The notes below the pieces were generated by a model that made no database searches, was not told the origin of the DNA, and worked only from the letters and a program-made list of their open reading frames with translations. The position numbers were made by a program, and so were the translations under genes. A stretch of 32,249 bases of DNA from an uncultured Oscillibacter sp. (GTDB taxonomy: Bacteria > Bacillota_A > Clostridia > Oscillospirales > Oscillospiraceae): assembly GCA_951800675.1 (NCBI GenBank), contig CATOKC010000021.1:1-32249 (forward strand), given 5' to 3'. Every line of letters begins with the position of its first letter. Position 1 is the first letter of the stretch. Below, piece after piece: positions 1 through 9,400 of the stretch.

Positions 1-286
1 TGTGGGGCCACAGGGCGTAGGACTGGAACACCAGGTTCAGCCCGCGCTTGCTGGGTTCGGCATAATAGGCGTCGTCGGCGTTGATCATTTCCACCCCGTC
101 GATGGTCATGATGCCGTTTTGGGGCTTTTCCAGGCCGGAGACCACGCGGAGGGTGGTGGTCTTGCCGCAGCCGGAGGGGCCCAGCAGGGTCATGAAGTCG
201 CCGTCCTCAATGGTCAGGTTGATGTTGCGGAGGACGTGGTTGTTGCCGTAAAATTTGTCAATATTTTTCAGTTCAATGCGGCTCAT
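1..286 (-). CDS. ABC transporter ATP-binding protein, 5' part only (runs off left edge)
   Basis: Only the first 95 residues are in the window; the gene continues past base 1. They form the front half of a nucleotide-binding domain of the FbpC/PotA type. Walker A is GPSGCGKT at residues 36-43 and the Q-loop is VFQSY around Q88, followed by the ALWPH stretch common in iron, spermidine and phosphonate importers. The ATG at 284-286 is preceded by AAAGGAAA at a normal distance. It lies 48 bases after the FbpB-like permease gene on the same strand, so the two very likely form one operon and one importer, with this subunit powering uptake on the cytoplasmic face. The substrate-binding protein is not in the window. 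The substrate (ferric iron, 2-aminoethylphosphonate, polyamine or other) cannot be told from this fragment. Confidence 0.93.
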   Translation of the reverse strand, partial: MSRIELKNIDKFYGNNHVLRNINLTIEDGDFMTLLGPSGCGKTTTLRVVSGLEKPQNGIMTIDGVEMINADDAYYAEPSKRGLNLVFQSYALWPH

Positions 287-334
287 ATGGCACGTTTCCT
301 TTCTGTTCTTATATAAAGTCCGTGGCTCGCTGGG

Positions 335-2179
335 TTACCAACTCTTTCCGATGTCGGCGCCGGCGACCTTGTTGGCGAAGATGTAGCAGAACAGGATGAA
401 CAGCAGCACGCACACGGAAATGGCGTCGGACATCTGGGCGTAGCCCTCCTGGGAGTAGGTGAAGGCCAGATAGGACATGGTCCGGGTGGTGGGCGTCATC
501 ATGATGATGATGAGGTCCAGCTCCTTGGCGATGGAGATGAACACCAGCATCAGGCCGGAGATGAAGCCGTTCTTCGCCAGGGGGACGATGATGGTGGCCA
601 TCCGCTTCCAGAAGCTGGCGCCGGCAATGTCCGCGGCTTCCTCCAGCTCCACGCTGATGGAGAGCATGTTGGCGGTGCCGGAGCGGCTGGCGAAGGGGAA
701 GTGCTTGACCACGGAGGTGAGAACGATCAGGGTGAAGGTGCCGTAAAGGGAGGGGATCAGCCCGCCGAAGTGAGGCACGCTGAACATGGAGAAATACATG
801 GTGGAGAAGGCCACGCCGCTCATCAGGTAGGGAACGAACACCAGCTGCTCGGTGAGGTTGCCGTACCACTTGCCCCGGCCGCGGGAGCTGATGTAGCCCA
901 GGAACTGGCCGCAGAAGGCGGTGATGAGGGAGGTGATGATGGTCAGGCGGACCGTGTTCCACAGGGCGCTGAAGAACTCGGGGTTGCGGAAGATGCCCGC
1001 GTAGTTGGTATACTTCTCCGCTTCTCCGGCCTCGCCGATCCAGTTGTAGAGGGTCAGGTTTTCGGGACCGTAGCCCGCGCCGGTGGTGATCTGGAAGGTC
1101 TCCATAATCAGCACAAAGAAAGGCATGACCATGGCCAGGAACAGGAAGACAGCCAGGAACGCCATCATGGGCTTCTTTGCCGCGCCAAGAGGCATCAGGG
1201 TGCTGCGGCCGCCCTTGCCGCCCACGGTGGCATAGGACTTGCGCACGCCGATGGCCCTCTGGTTGCTCATCAGAATCAAAGCCGCCAGGCCGACCAGGAC
1301 GATGGACATGGCGTAGCCCACGCCCCGGGGACCCTGGTCGATGTAGACGCGCATGCGGGTGGCCAGGGTGTAGTAGCCGATGCGGTTGCCCAGGTTGGCC
1401 GCCACGCCGTAAGTACCGATGGACTTGGAGACGGTCATGACCAGGGCGGAGAGCACGGAGGGAAGAATCAGCGGCAGGGTGATGTAGCGGAGAATCTGGG
1501 CCTTATTGGCGCCCTGAATCTCGCCCATCTCCTCCAGCTCCGAGTTGATGGAGCGGAGGGCGCCGGAGACCTGAATGTAAGAGAACGCGTAGTAGTGCAT
1601 GGACATGCACAGCACGATGGCCGTGGGCCCGTAGGCCAGCCAGTCGGGAATCGGGATGCCCATGCCGGTGAGGAATCCGTTCGCGCCGCTGGTGGGCGTG
1701 CGGAATACCGCCAGCCAGGCGATGGCCTTGGTCCAGGAGGGAATCATGTAGGGCACGGTAATGAGAATGCCCAGAACTTTCTTGCCGGGGAGGTCGGTAC
1801 GGATCATCAGCCAGGCCAGCACCGAGCCCAGAGGCACGGAAATCAGCGTGGTGAAGAAGCCGCAGACAAAGGAGTGCAGCAGGGGCTCCCACAGCACGGC
1901 CTTGGACATGTTGCTCATCAGCATGTACTGCCAATAGTAGAGCGTGAAGTCGCCCACTTTGCCGTCCACACGGCGAAGCTCGCCTTGCGCCAGGGTGAAG
2001 GTGGACTTAATCATGGTCAGCAGGGGAATGACGATCAGGCAGAACAACACGATCAGGCTGACCAGCACGACCATGTTGAAGGGGTTTTTGAGCACGTTCA
2101 GGATCAGGTTCTTCAACCGACGTGCCGTCAATTTCTTTCTGGGGGGTCTTTCCTTGGTCACGGTTACTGCATTTGACAC
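335..2179 (-). CDS. FbpB-type ABC transporter permease, duplicated membrane module
   Basis: A 614-residue inner-membrane permease made of two fused BPD-type modules. Each module carries an EAA-type loop that docks on the ATPase: one near residue 220 (EEMGEIQGANKAQILRYITL) and one near residue 513 (EEAADIAGASFWKRMATIIV). This fused layout is known from the ferric-iron permeases FbpB/HitB and from 2-aminoethylphosphonate permeases. I chose the GTG at 2177-2179 because AGAGGTG sits just upstream; the open frame extends 22 codons further, but those codons lie between promoter and ribosome site. Residues 1-30 are basic and cytoplasmic, and the first membrane segment starts near residue 35. It is the first gene of an operon with the ATPase that follows. 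A promoter and LacI-type operator sit at 2287-2343, which suggests control by a sugar-type regulator, unusual if iron were the substrate. Confidence 0.93.
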   Translation of the reverse strand: MSNAVTVTKERPPRKKLTARRLKNLILNVLKNPFNMVVLVSLIVLFCLIVIPLLTMIKSTFTLAQGELRRVDGKVGDFTLYYWQYMLMSNMSKAVLWEPLLHSFVCGFFTTLISVPLGSVLAWLMIRTDLPGKKVLGILITVPYMIPSWTKAIAWLAVFRTPTSGANGFLTGMGIPIPDWLAYGPTAIVLCMSMHYYAFSYIQVSGALRSINSELEEMGEIQGANKAQILRYITLPLILPSVLSALVMTVSKSIGTYGVAANLGNRIGYYTLATRMRVYIDQGPRGVGYAMSIVLVGLAALILMSNQRAIGVRKSYATVGGKGGRSTLMPLGAAKKPMMAFLAVFLFLAMVMPFFVLIMETFQITTGAGYGPENLTLYNWIGEAGEAEKYTNYAGIFRNPEFFSALWNTVRLTIITSLITAFCGQFLGYISSRGRGKWYGNLTEQLVFVPYLMSGVAFSTMYFSMFSVPHFGGLIPSLYGTFTLIVLTSVVKHFPFASRSGTANMLSISVELEEAADIAGASFWKRMATIIVPLAKNGFISGLMLVFISIAKELDLIIIMMTPTTRTMSYLAFTYSQEGYAQMSDAISVCVLLFILFCYIFANKVAGADIGKSW

Positions 2180-2286
2180 GATAACACCTCTTTCTGATAA
2201 CTGCCAGGAACTCCCCAGGCGATCGAGTCCTCCCAATCCGGTCACGCCCAGGGCTGTTCACGCAGGGCGGAAATGCGTCCGCTTTG

Positions 2287-2300
2287 CGCAAACGTTTGCG
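2287..2300. promoter_or_regulatory. LacI/GalR-family operator in front of the permease operon
   Basis: A perfect 14-bp palindrome, CGCAAACGTTTGCG, with the central CG and AAACGTTT core typical of LacI/GalR-family operators. It begins 13 bp after the -10 box of the permease promoter, a position expected to block transcription. It is not a good CcpA cre site, since the outer T and W positions of cre do not match. A near copy sits in the same place at 5967-5980. The regulator gene is not in the window. Confidence 0.75.
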
Positions 2301-2313
2301 ACTTCCTGCGTCC

Positions 2314-2343
2314 ATTATAAAGAATCCAAAGCGGGTTTGTCAA
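2314..2343 (-). promoter_or_regulatory. Sigma-A promoter of the permease/ATPase operon
   Basis: On the minus strand TTGACA (2338-2343) and TATAAT (2314-2319), both perfect consensus, are separated by 18 bp. The transcript would start near 2306, just ahead of or inside the operator edge at 2300, and then carry a leader of about 125 bases to the GTG at 2179. Confidence 0.8.
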
Positions 2344-2500
2344 TTGTCAGCCTCCCGATTTTAAGAGGGGTTTTTTGTTTGTTTTCACGGTTTGTTTACA
2401 ATTTAGACAAAGAGTGGTGGTGCGTTTTTGCTATTTTGTCAATTGAAATTTTTTCGATTTTCTGAAACTACGAATACGTTTTCGCCGGGTTTTTCCAAAA
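2344..2500. other. AT-rich spacer between exporter operon end and permease promoter
   Basis: Together with the promoter/operator and leader this makes a 321-base gap without a gene (2180-2500). It is AT-rich, with runs of T and A. I see no convincing hairpin with a U-tail for the exporter operon ending at 2501, so its terminator is not identified. A TTGACA-like hexamer occurs around 2435-2445 on the minus strand without a matching -10 box. Confidence 0.5.
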
Positions 2501-4231
2501 TCAGGATTGTAATTGAGCGGCGTAGAGCTGGGCGTAAACGCCGCCGGCGGCCAGCAGCTCCCGATGGGTGCCCTGTTCCACCGCGCCGCCCTGGTCCAGC
2601 ACCAAAATGTGGTCCGCCCCCCGGATGGTGGCTAGGCGGTGGGCGATGACAAAGCAGGTCCGCCCTTGGCGGAGCCGTTCCATGGCAAGGCTAATCTCCC
2701 CCTCGGTCTCCGTGTCCACGTTGCTGGTGGCTTCGTCCAGGATGACGACATCCGCGTCGGTGAGGAGGCACCGGGCGATGGCCAGAAGCTGCTTCTGGCC
2801 TTTGGAAATGCCCTCGTCGGTGAGAACGGTGTCGTAGCCCAGGGGAAGGGAGGAGATGAAGCGGTGGATATGGGCGGCCTTGGCGGCTTCCACAATCTGT
2901 TCCCGGGTGGCTCCCGGCGCGCCGTAGGCGATGTTCTCGGCGATGGTGCCGCCAAAGAGCCAGGTGTCCTGGAGCACCAGGGCCAAACGGCGGCGGAGAC
3001 CGTCCCGGCTGTAGGCGTCTAGGGGCACGCCGTCCATGGTGATGGTGCCGCCTTGGGGATGGTAAAACCGGAGGAGAAGGGAGACCAGGGTGGTCTTACC
3101 CGCTCCCGTGGGACCAACGACGGCGGCCAGGCTCCCCGCCGGGATGTGGGCGGTGAAGTCCTGAAGAACGGGACGGGCGGGGTCGTAGCCGAAGGTCACA
3201 TGGTCAAAGCGGATGTCGCCCCGCAGATGCTCCACAGGGATGGCCTCCGGCAAATCCGCCGCCTCCGGCTCCTCGTCCAGCAGGTCCATCACCCGTTCCG
3301 CGGCGGCGGCGCTGGCCTGGAGCTCCGCCAGGAGGTTGGCCGCCTCCCGGATGGGACCGGAGAACTTCCGGGAGTAGAGGACGAAGGAGGAGAGGCTTCC
3401 CAGGGACAGGCTGCCCCCCAGGTACAGTAGCGCCCCAAAGACGCTGACGGCGGCCAGGGAGAGGTTGTTGATGAAATTCACCGAGGGCCCCAGGGCCGCG
3501 CTGGCCCGGTCCGCGTCATAATAGGCCTTGGAGGCTGCGTCGTTGCGTTGGTCAAAAAGGCGCAGGTCCTCGCTCTCCACGCCATAGGTCCGAATGGACT
3601 TGCGGCAGCCCATCCGCTCTTCGGCAAAGCCGTTGAGGGCTCCTAGCTCTTTGGAGCGTAGACGGAAGAGGGGGTGGATGCGCTTCATTTGAAATCGGGT
3701 CAGAGCCGCCGACAGGGGAACCGTGACCAGAAAGACCAGGGTCAGCCGAGGGGAGAGGAGCAGCAGCATGAGAAAAGACCCTGCCACGGTGAATACGCTG
3801 GTTCCCAATTGCAAGAGGTCGGTGGAGAGAGTGGCGTTTACGGTGTCCACATCGTAACAGATCCGGCTAATGAGGTCTCCTGCCGGGTGGGTGTCAAAGT
3901 AGTCCACCGGCAGCTCGCTCATGCGGTCGAAGGCGGCTTTGCGGAGATCGTGGGATACGGCCCGAGACACCCGGATCAGCCGGGAGGAAACCATATAATT
4001 TAATAAGGAAGATAGGGCATAGCAGCCCAGCATCTGCGCGCAGTTCCGGAACACGCTGGGGAAATCCACTCCGCCCGCCCGGATGCCTACCGCATCTACC
4101 GCCCGGCCGGAGAGCAGAGGGGCGGCTAGGGATAAGAGGTTGCCCGCCATCAGCAGAGCCAGCAGAAGCAGAAAGTGGAGCCCATAGGGGCGCAGAAAGC
4201 GGCTCAGGCGGACAAGCGTCGATTTCTTCAT
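2501..4231 (-). CDS. ABC exporter half-transporter, subunit 2 (canonical catalytic site)
   Basis: A 576-residue half-exporter: six-helix membrane domain in residues 1-310, then a nucleotide-binding domain. Walker A is GPTGAGKT, Walker B ends in DEAT with catalytic Glu at about residue 500, and the switch His is in IAHR at about 531. The signature is degenerate: ISKGQ instead of LSGGQ, with Lys near residue 477. The ATG overlaps the stop of the upstream subunit (ATGA), so translation is coupled and the two surely form a heterodimer. Its deviations complement those of the partner: this subunit gives the intact Walker sites and the poor signature. Family members export drugs, peptides or lipids; the substrate here is unknown. 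It shares the LacI-type operator that lies upstream of its partner. Confidence 0.95.
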   Translation of the reverse strand: MKKSTLVRLSRFLRPYGLHFLLLLALLMAGNLLSLAAPLLSGRAVDAVGIRAGGVDFPSVFRNCAQMLGCYALSSLLNYMVSSRLIRVSRAVSHDLRKAAFDRMSELPVDYFDTHPAGDLISRICYDVDTVNATLSTDLLQLGTSVFTVAGSFLMLLLLSPRLTLVFLVTVPLSAALTRFQMKRIHPLFRLRSKELGALNGFAEERMGCRKSIRTYGVESEDLRLFDQRNDAASKAYYDADRASAALGPSVNFINNLSLAAVSVFGALLYLGGSLSLGSLSSFVLYSRKFSGPIREAANLLAELQASAAAAERVMDLLDEEPEAADLPEAIPVEHLRGDIRFDHVTFGYDPARPVLQDFTAHIPAGSLAAVVGPTGAGKTTLVSLLLRFYHPQGGTITMDGVPLDAYSRDGLRRRLALVLQDTWLFGGTIAENIAYGAPGATREQIVEAAKAAHIHRFISSLPLGYDTVLTDEGISKGQKQLLAIARCLLTDADVVILDEATSNVDTETEGEISLAMERLRQGRTCFVIAHRLATIRGADHILVLDQGGAVEQGTHRELLAAGGVYAQLYAAQLQS

Positions 4232-5940
4232 AAGGCCCCTCCCATCTGTAGTTCCGCCATGCGGCGATACCGCCCGCAGGACTGAAGAAGCTCTTCGTGG
4301 GTCCCCTGGGCGGAAATTACACCGTCTTCCAGCACCAGAATGTGGTTTGCGTCCCGGAGGGAGGCCACCCGTTCGGAGATTACCACCAGCGTCACGTCAG
4401 GGAAGTCCCGGTGAAGGGCGGCATGAAGAGTGGCGGCGGTACGGTAGTCCAGGGCGCTGTCGGCGCTGTCCAAAATCAAAATACCGGGCCGGGCTGCTAG
4501 GGCCCGGGCGATGAGCAGCCGCTGGCGCTGCCCGCCGGAGAGGTTGGCTCCCCGGATGTCCAATTGGGCGTCCAGCCCCTTGGGCAGGTTTTCAATGAAC
4601 TCCCAGGCTTGAGCGGTTTTTGCGGCGGCAATGACCGCTTCCCGGGGGAGATTCCGCAGGAAGGAAATGTTTTCATATACGCTATCATTCAGCAGGGCCT
4701 CATTTTGAAAGACTACACCGAAGCGGCCTCGGAGCTGCTCCCGGCTGAGGGTGGAGATATCCCTACCACCGGCCCAGACCACGCCGCCGTCCGCGTCGTA
4801 CAGCCGGAGGAGCAGGGAGACCAGAGTGGTTTTTCCTGCGCCGGTGGGGCCTAAGATGCCAAGGGTCTCCCCTTTATTTAAAGCGAAGGATGCGCCGTCC
4901 AGGTCCTTTTCCACGCCCAGATAGGAGAACGAAGCGTCCCTCATGCCCAGTTCCGGCCCCTGGAGGTCTGGTTCCTTTGCCGGGCGGACCCGCTGGTCCT
5001 CTGGAGTTAGCAGAATCTCCTCAATCCGTCGGGCGGAAGCCACGCCTTTGCTGTATTTGACAAAGAGCTTGGCCAAGCCCAAGGTGGCGGTTTGAATGAT
5101 GGTGAAATAGGAGAGGAAAGCCACGATCTGCCCGGAGGACATCCAGCCCCGATTTACCAATAGAGCTCCCGCCAGCACTACCAGCACCAAACCCAAATTC
5201 AGCAGAAAATCCGACAGGGGGTTGGCGGCGGCCATGATGCTTCCGGCGGCGGCTTCCGCCTCCTTGGAGGCCCGACTGGCGGCGGTGAAGCGTTCCCGTT
5301 CCCGCCCCTGGCAGGCCAGGGCCTTGACAACCCGGACACCGGCGGCGTTTTCCCGGAGGATGCGGACCACGGTGTCCACTGCCTCCTGGGCCCGGGTGTA
5401 ACGAGGAATGCCTTGCCGGGTCACCAGCCAGATGGCAAAAAAGGTGACGGAGCAGATTGCCAGTTGTACCAGGGCCAAAGGCGGGGCCTGGAAAAAGGTC
5501 AGGGCTAGCCCTCCCAGCACCAGCATGGGGGCTCGGATGCCTCCGCGCTGAATTTTATCAAACATTTGATGAACATTATAGGTGTCGTTGGTTAGCCGGG
5601 AGACGATGGAGGACACGGAGAACAGGTCCAGCTGAGCCTGGGACAGAAGCAGTGTTCGATGATATAGGTCCCGGCGGAGCTGCCGGGTCATATCCATGGA
5701 TACCCAGGCCGCCATGCGGTTGGCGGTGATGTTGCAAAAGGCTGCCCCAAAGGCCATGACCAGCATTAGTCCGCCTGCCCGGAAAACTCCGGGGAGATCT
5801 TGAGTGGGGACACAATCGTCAATGATATGGGCCAATAGCAAGGGGAGCAGCAGCTCCAGCAGGGCGGCGGTGAACTTCACCGTTACGCCTACCGCTACCC
5901 GGGGAGCGTGGGGGCGGAGGTAGCCTAAGATTGTTTTCAC
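4228..5940 (-). CDS. ABC exporter half-transporter, subunit 1 (degenerate catalytic site)
   Basis: A 570-residue half-exporter with an N-terminal six-helix membrane domain and a C-terminal ATPase domain. Walker A is GPTGAGKT near residue 363 and the signature LSGGQRQ is intact near 467. However, Walker B reads ILDSAD, so the catalytic Glu is Ser at about residue 492, and the switch His is replaced (VISERV, Glu at about 523). This subunit therefore cannot complete a normal hydrolytic site on its own Walker motifs. The start is the GTG at 5938-5940, preceded by AAAGGAGG; an ATG 7 codons upstream has no ribosome site. It is the first gene of the exporter operon, with promoter and operator just upstream. 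The pattern matches heterodimeric exporters such as BmrCD and TM287/288. Confidence 0.95.
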   Translation of the reverse strand: MKTILGYLRPHAPRVAVGVTVKFTAALLELLLPLLLAHIIDDCVPTQDLPGVFRAGGLMLVMAFGAAFCNITANRMAAWVSMDMTRQLRRDLYHRTLLLSQAQLDLFSVSSIVSRLTNDTYNVHQMFDKIQRGGIRAPMLVLGGLALTFFQAPPLALVQLAICSVTFFAIWLVTRQGIPRYTRAQEAVDTVVRILRENAAGVRVVKALACQGRERERFTAASRASKEAEAAAGSIMAAANPLSDFLLNLGLVLVVLAGALLVNRGWMSSGQIVAFLSYFTIIQTATLGLAKLFVKYSKGVASARRIEEILLTPEDQRVRPAKEPDLQGPELGMRDASFSYLGVEKDLDGASFALNKGETLGILGPTGAGKTTLVSLLLRLYDADGGVVWAGGRDISTLSREQLRGRFGVVFQNEALLNDSVYENISFLRNLPREAVIAAAKTAQAWEFIENLPKGLDAQLDIRGANLSGGQRQRLLIARALAARPGILILDSADSALDYRTAATLHAALHRDFPDVTLVVISERVASLRDANHILVLEDGVISAQGTHEELLQSCGRYRRMAELQMGGAL

Positions 5941-5966
5941 TCCGGGCCTCCTTTCGCGCATAGGCG

Positions 5967-5980
5967 CTCAAACGTTTGCG
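5967..5980. promoter_or_regulatory. LacI/GalR-family operator in front of the ABC exporter operon
   Basis: On the minus strand CGCAAACGTTTGAG, differing from the 2287-2300 operator at a single base; the inner CAAACGTTTG is a perfect palindrome. It begins 14 bp after the -10 box, nearly the same placement as at the permease promoter. The same regulator probably binds both. Confidence 0.72.
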
Positions 5981-5994
5981 AAATGGTTGCTTTT

Positions 5995-6024
5995 ATCATA
6001 CTACGGCTTCGGGCGGCAAGTCAA
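5995..6024 (-). promoter_or_regulatory. Sigma-A promoter of the ABC exporter operon
   Basis: On the minus strand TTGACT (6019-6024) and TATGAT (5995-6000) with an 18-bp spacer, the same unusual spacing as in the permease promoter. The leader to the GTG at 5940 is about 50 bases and contains the operator. Confidence 0.75.
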
Positions 6025-6299
6025 TCCGCATTTTGAAGGAACAGGATGAGGGCATTTTCTACGGCTGAAAATTTTGAAAATGTTTGACGTTTGAGAGGAA
6101 GGCACGAGAGGCCTGTGAGGCGCGGGGATAAAGTTACATACATATAATAAAATAAATTGTCAGTATATTCTGCGACATTAGGAAAATAGATTTAAAGTTA
6201 AACAAAAAATTCAGAATTTTTAGCAAGTTATCAGAAAAAAGGAGAGTTTCCAAAGGAAGGTTGCTTTGTTACTGTTATGTTACAACTATTGATAACATA
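6025..6299. other. AT-rich upstream region of the S-layer gene
   Basis: Part of a 533-base gap between divergent genes (5941-6473). The part from about 6120 to 6300 is clearly more AT-rich than its surroundings, a common feature upstream of highly expressed S-layer genes. It holds a TATAAT at 6143-6148 without a good -35 box, and an inverted repeat ATGTTA / TAACAT (6277-6282 and 6293-6298) directly before the -35 box of the S-layer promoter, which could bind a regulator. No gene is seen. Confidence 0.5.
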
Positions 6300-6328
6300 T
6301 TGATTTTCAAAAAGCGCTATGTTATATT
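6300..6328 (+). promoter_or_regulatory. Probable sigma-A promoter of the S-layer gene
   Basis: TTGATT (6300-6305) and TATATT (6323-6328) with a 17-bp spacer. It would give a leader of about 140 bases. Confidence 0.6.
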
Positions 6329-6334
6329 CATCAT

Positions 6335-6473
6335 GCGGCACGGATGAGGCGGCAGTCCCGGGGTAGATACGGGAACGGCTAGCCACTGTATGTGCGCCGG
6401 AAAAGCCGACGCGTCCCGGTCCGCAAATAACGGCGGTGAACTTCCCGCCGCAAAACAAGGAGGATGAAAATCC
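6335..6473 (+). promoter_or_regulatory. GC-rich, hairpin-rich 5' leader of the S-layer mRNA
   Basis: In contrast to the AT-rich DNA before it, this stretch is GC-rich and can form several hairpins: TCCCG/CGGGA (6356-6360 with 6370-6374), a GCGCCGG/CCGACGC-type stem around 6390-6410 with one mismatch, and a strong CGGCGG/CCGCCG stem (6431-6436 with 6445-6450) that ends just before the ribosome site AAGGAGG. No known riboswitch consensus was recognised. Possible roles are mRNA stabilisation, usual for S-layer leaders, or control of translation start. Confidence 0.5.
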
Positions 6474-9400
6474 ATGAAGAAGTTCTTATCCCTGGTCCTC
6501 GCTCTGGTTATGGCCATGTCCTTGGTCACCATCAGCGCTGGGGCCACCGAGTACAAGGACCTCGCCGATAAGGATGAGATCCAGTACGAGGAAGCTGTTG
6601 CGGTTCTGAACCGTATCGGCATTATCACCGGCTATGAGGACGGTTCTTTCCGTCCCGAGACCGAGCTGACCCGCGGCGCCGCCGCCAAGATCATCGTCTC
6701 CCTGATGATCGGCCCCGATGCTGCCGCGGCTCTGCCCAATGACACGAGCCCCTACCCCGACGTTCCCGCTGGCCACACCTTCGCGGGCGTCATCGGCTAC
6801 TGCAAGACGGCCGGTTACATCAGCGGCTATGGCGACGGCACCTTCAAGCCCGCCAACTCCCTGACCGGCTATGCGTTCGCCAAGATGCTCCTGGGCGCCG
6901 TTGGCTACAAGAGCGATATTGAGGGCTTCACCGGCACCGGCTGGACCATGAACGTGGCCCGGATCGGCAATGAGGCTCATCTGTTCAATCGCCTGGACTT
7001 CGTAGGTGCGGACGCTGTAAACCGTGAAGAGGCTTGCCAGCTGGCCCTGAACACCCTGAAGGCCACCATGGTCGAGTACACCGGAGGCGTGAACATTAGC
7101 ACCTCCTCGGGAGACACCATGACGGTGAATCCCACCCGTACTTACAAAACCAGCAACCAGTCCTATGCTGCCAATATCAGCAACCGGAAGCTGGACACCC
7201 AGGGTAACGCCGTCGCGAACAACCACTACACCGTGGAGTTCGGCGAGGAGCACTTCAAGGACCTGCGCCTGAACGACGAGCACGTGAGCGCCCGTGACAG
7301 CTTCGGCCGTCCCTCTAACGAGTGGAGCTACAAGAAGGTTACCATCGGCGTATTCCCCATTGCCGCTGATTTCACCTTCGACAAGCAGATGGCCTACGCT
7401 GACAAAACCGACGCTGTGAAGAACCGGGCCACCGGTCTGGGCAGCTATGACCTGAGCGGCGTGGATAAGAACGGTAAGGCCGCCACCACCAGCTTCTGGG
7501 TCAACGGTGTGGAGCACACTCTTACCGAGACCAAAACTTCCATCACTTGGACCAACGATGATTTTGTCAAAACCGATGACACCACTCTGATTGCCGCCGG
7601 CAATGCGGCCAAGGTCTCCAACATCTGCGACCTGACCGACAACGGCACCGTCGTTGAGGTCTATGTCTCCGAGGATGACGCTGACTTCATCACCGACGTT
7701 GTGGTGGTTAAGAGCCAGCTCATGGAGGTCAAGAAGATCGGTTCCGATTATGTCTCCCTGGAGAAGAACGATCCCGATGACGGCAACAAGAACTTCCCCG
7801 GCTTCAACCAGGATCCCATCGACGTGAAGGTCGGCAACGTCCAGGCTGAAGATGTCGCCTACTCCGCCCTGAAGGACCTGAAGGCCGGCGACAATGTGGT
7901 CGTCATCCCTGTGGCGGTCGACCATGACAAAAAGGAGTTCGAGGTTGCCGAGGCTTATGAGCCCGAGACCGTGTCCGGCGCCCTGACCGGCGTGAAGGAC
8001 TACGGCCCCACCAACAAGACCAAGAACGCCGTCTCCCTGACCGTGGGCGGCACCGAGTACAGCATCTCCCTGTGGAACAAGGATATGTCCGAAATCGACG
8101 GGGACAAGATCAAGGTTACTAAGAAGGACGTCACCCTGACCCTCGACAAGCACGGCTATGCCCTGCTGGCTGAGGATGTGGGCTCTACGAACGACTGGAT
8201 GGTCGTCGGTTCCTTCCGCTCCAACGTGGAGAACGGCCGCATTGTGACCGTCGTCACCGGCTGGGATATCTCCGGCGAGCCCGTGGAGCTGAACCTTGGC
8301 CCCAACTACAACCAGAACACCACTGGTGTTCGTCCCGGCGACCTGGTGAAGTACGAGAGCACTTCCGTGAGCAACCTGTATGACTGGAAGATCAGTGAGA
8401 GCGGTGTGTATAACGTATTCACCGGCGTGGATACGAATACCGGCGATCCCTACAAGATCAAGGCCAGCAACGTTAAGGTTGAGCTGCGCGACTATGCCGA
8501 TGACGAGGCCCTCTTCATTGACAAGGGCGTGAAGTTCATCTACGTGACCTTTGACGTTGACAACGAGGTTGAGTCCATCGAGGTCAAGTCCGAGGTTAAG
8601 AATGTCGAGAACAAGGAACTCCGCACCACCGCTAAGGGTGTGATTCCCAATGAGACCGATGGCGGTGTTGCCATCGAGGACGACAAGATCGCCTATCAGA
8701 TTGAAAACTTCAACGCCGCTCAGGCTGCTGTGACCGACAAGGGCGCCATCAAGGCCGTGGTCATTAAGCAGGAGAGCAATGAGGCCGACAGCGCTTCCAT
8801 GCTGTATGTCCGCGATATGCCCGGCGGAGCCCACTATGACGCGACCGGCAAGATGGTCTACGTTTACACTGTGGTCATGAACACTGCCGACGGCGTTCGC
8901 GAGGAGGAGACCATTTACTCCTACGATCGTCTGTACCGTGGCGACTTCGCTTCCTATGCCAAAACTGAGCACGCGGAGTACGACGAGTTCTACACCCTGC
9001 GTCAGCGCAACAACTTCACCCAGCGCACGACCTCCACTTTCCAGGCTGACATCATGGACGTTGTGAACGTCAACGCTAGCTTGGTGGAGCTCGACCGCTA
9101 CAGCAGAGTTGATTCTGGCGACGCTCACACTGCTCTGCTCCCGGATTATCAGGAGCCCAATGTCAAGGACGGCAGCCTGAAGGCCAACCTGGGCGTTGGC
9201 GATGAGGCGGACGTTGTGAGCCTGCGCACGGCTGCGTTTGTCGACCTGACTGGCAACGACATCGACAGCTTCGATGACCTCAAGACCTACATGTACACCA
9301 AAGTCTCCGACAATAAGGAGTACAAGTGGCGTCAGAACACCGTTGAGGCCCAGCTGGTTGTCAACGACAACCCCGACACCGACGGCTTCCGCCGTGTGTC

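Noticed and set aside
701..2176. 491-codon plus-strand frame opposite the permease gene
   Set aside because: Shadow of the permease gene; Gly/His/Gln-rich shifted-frame composition and no ribosome site.
6350..6430. Possible cobalamin riboswitch in the S-layer leader (GCCACTGTA)
   Set aside because: Only one short word resembles the B12 box; the other conserved blocks of the aptamer are missing. A c-di-GMP riboswitch was also considered and not matched.
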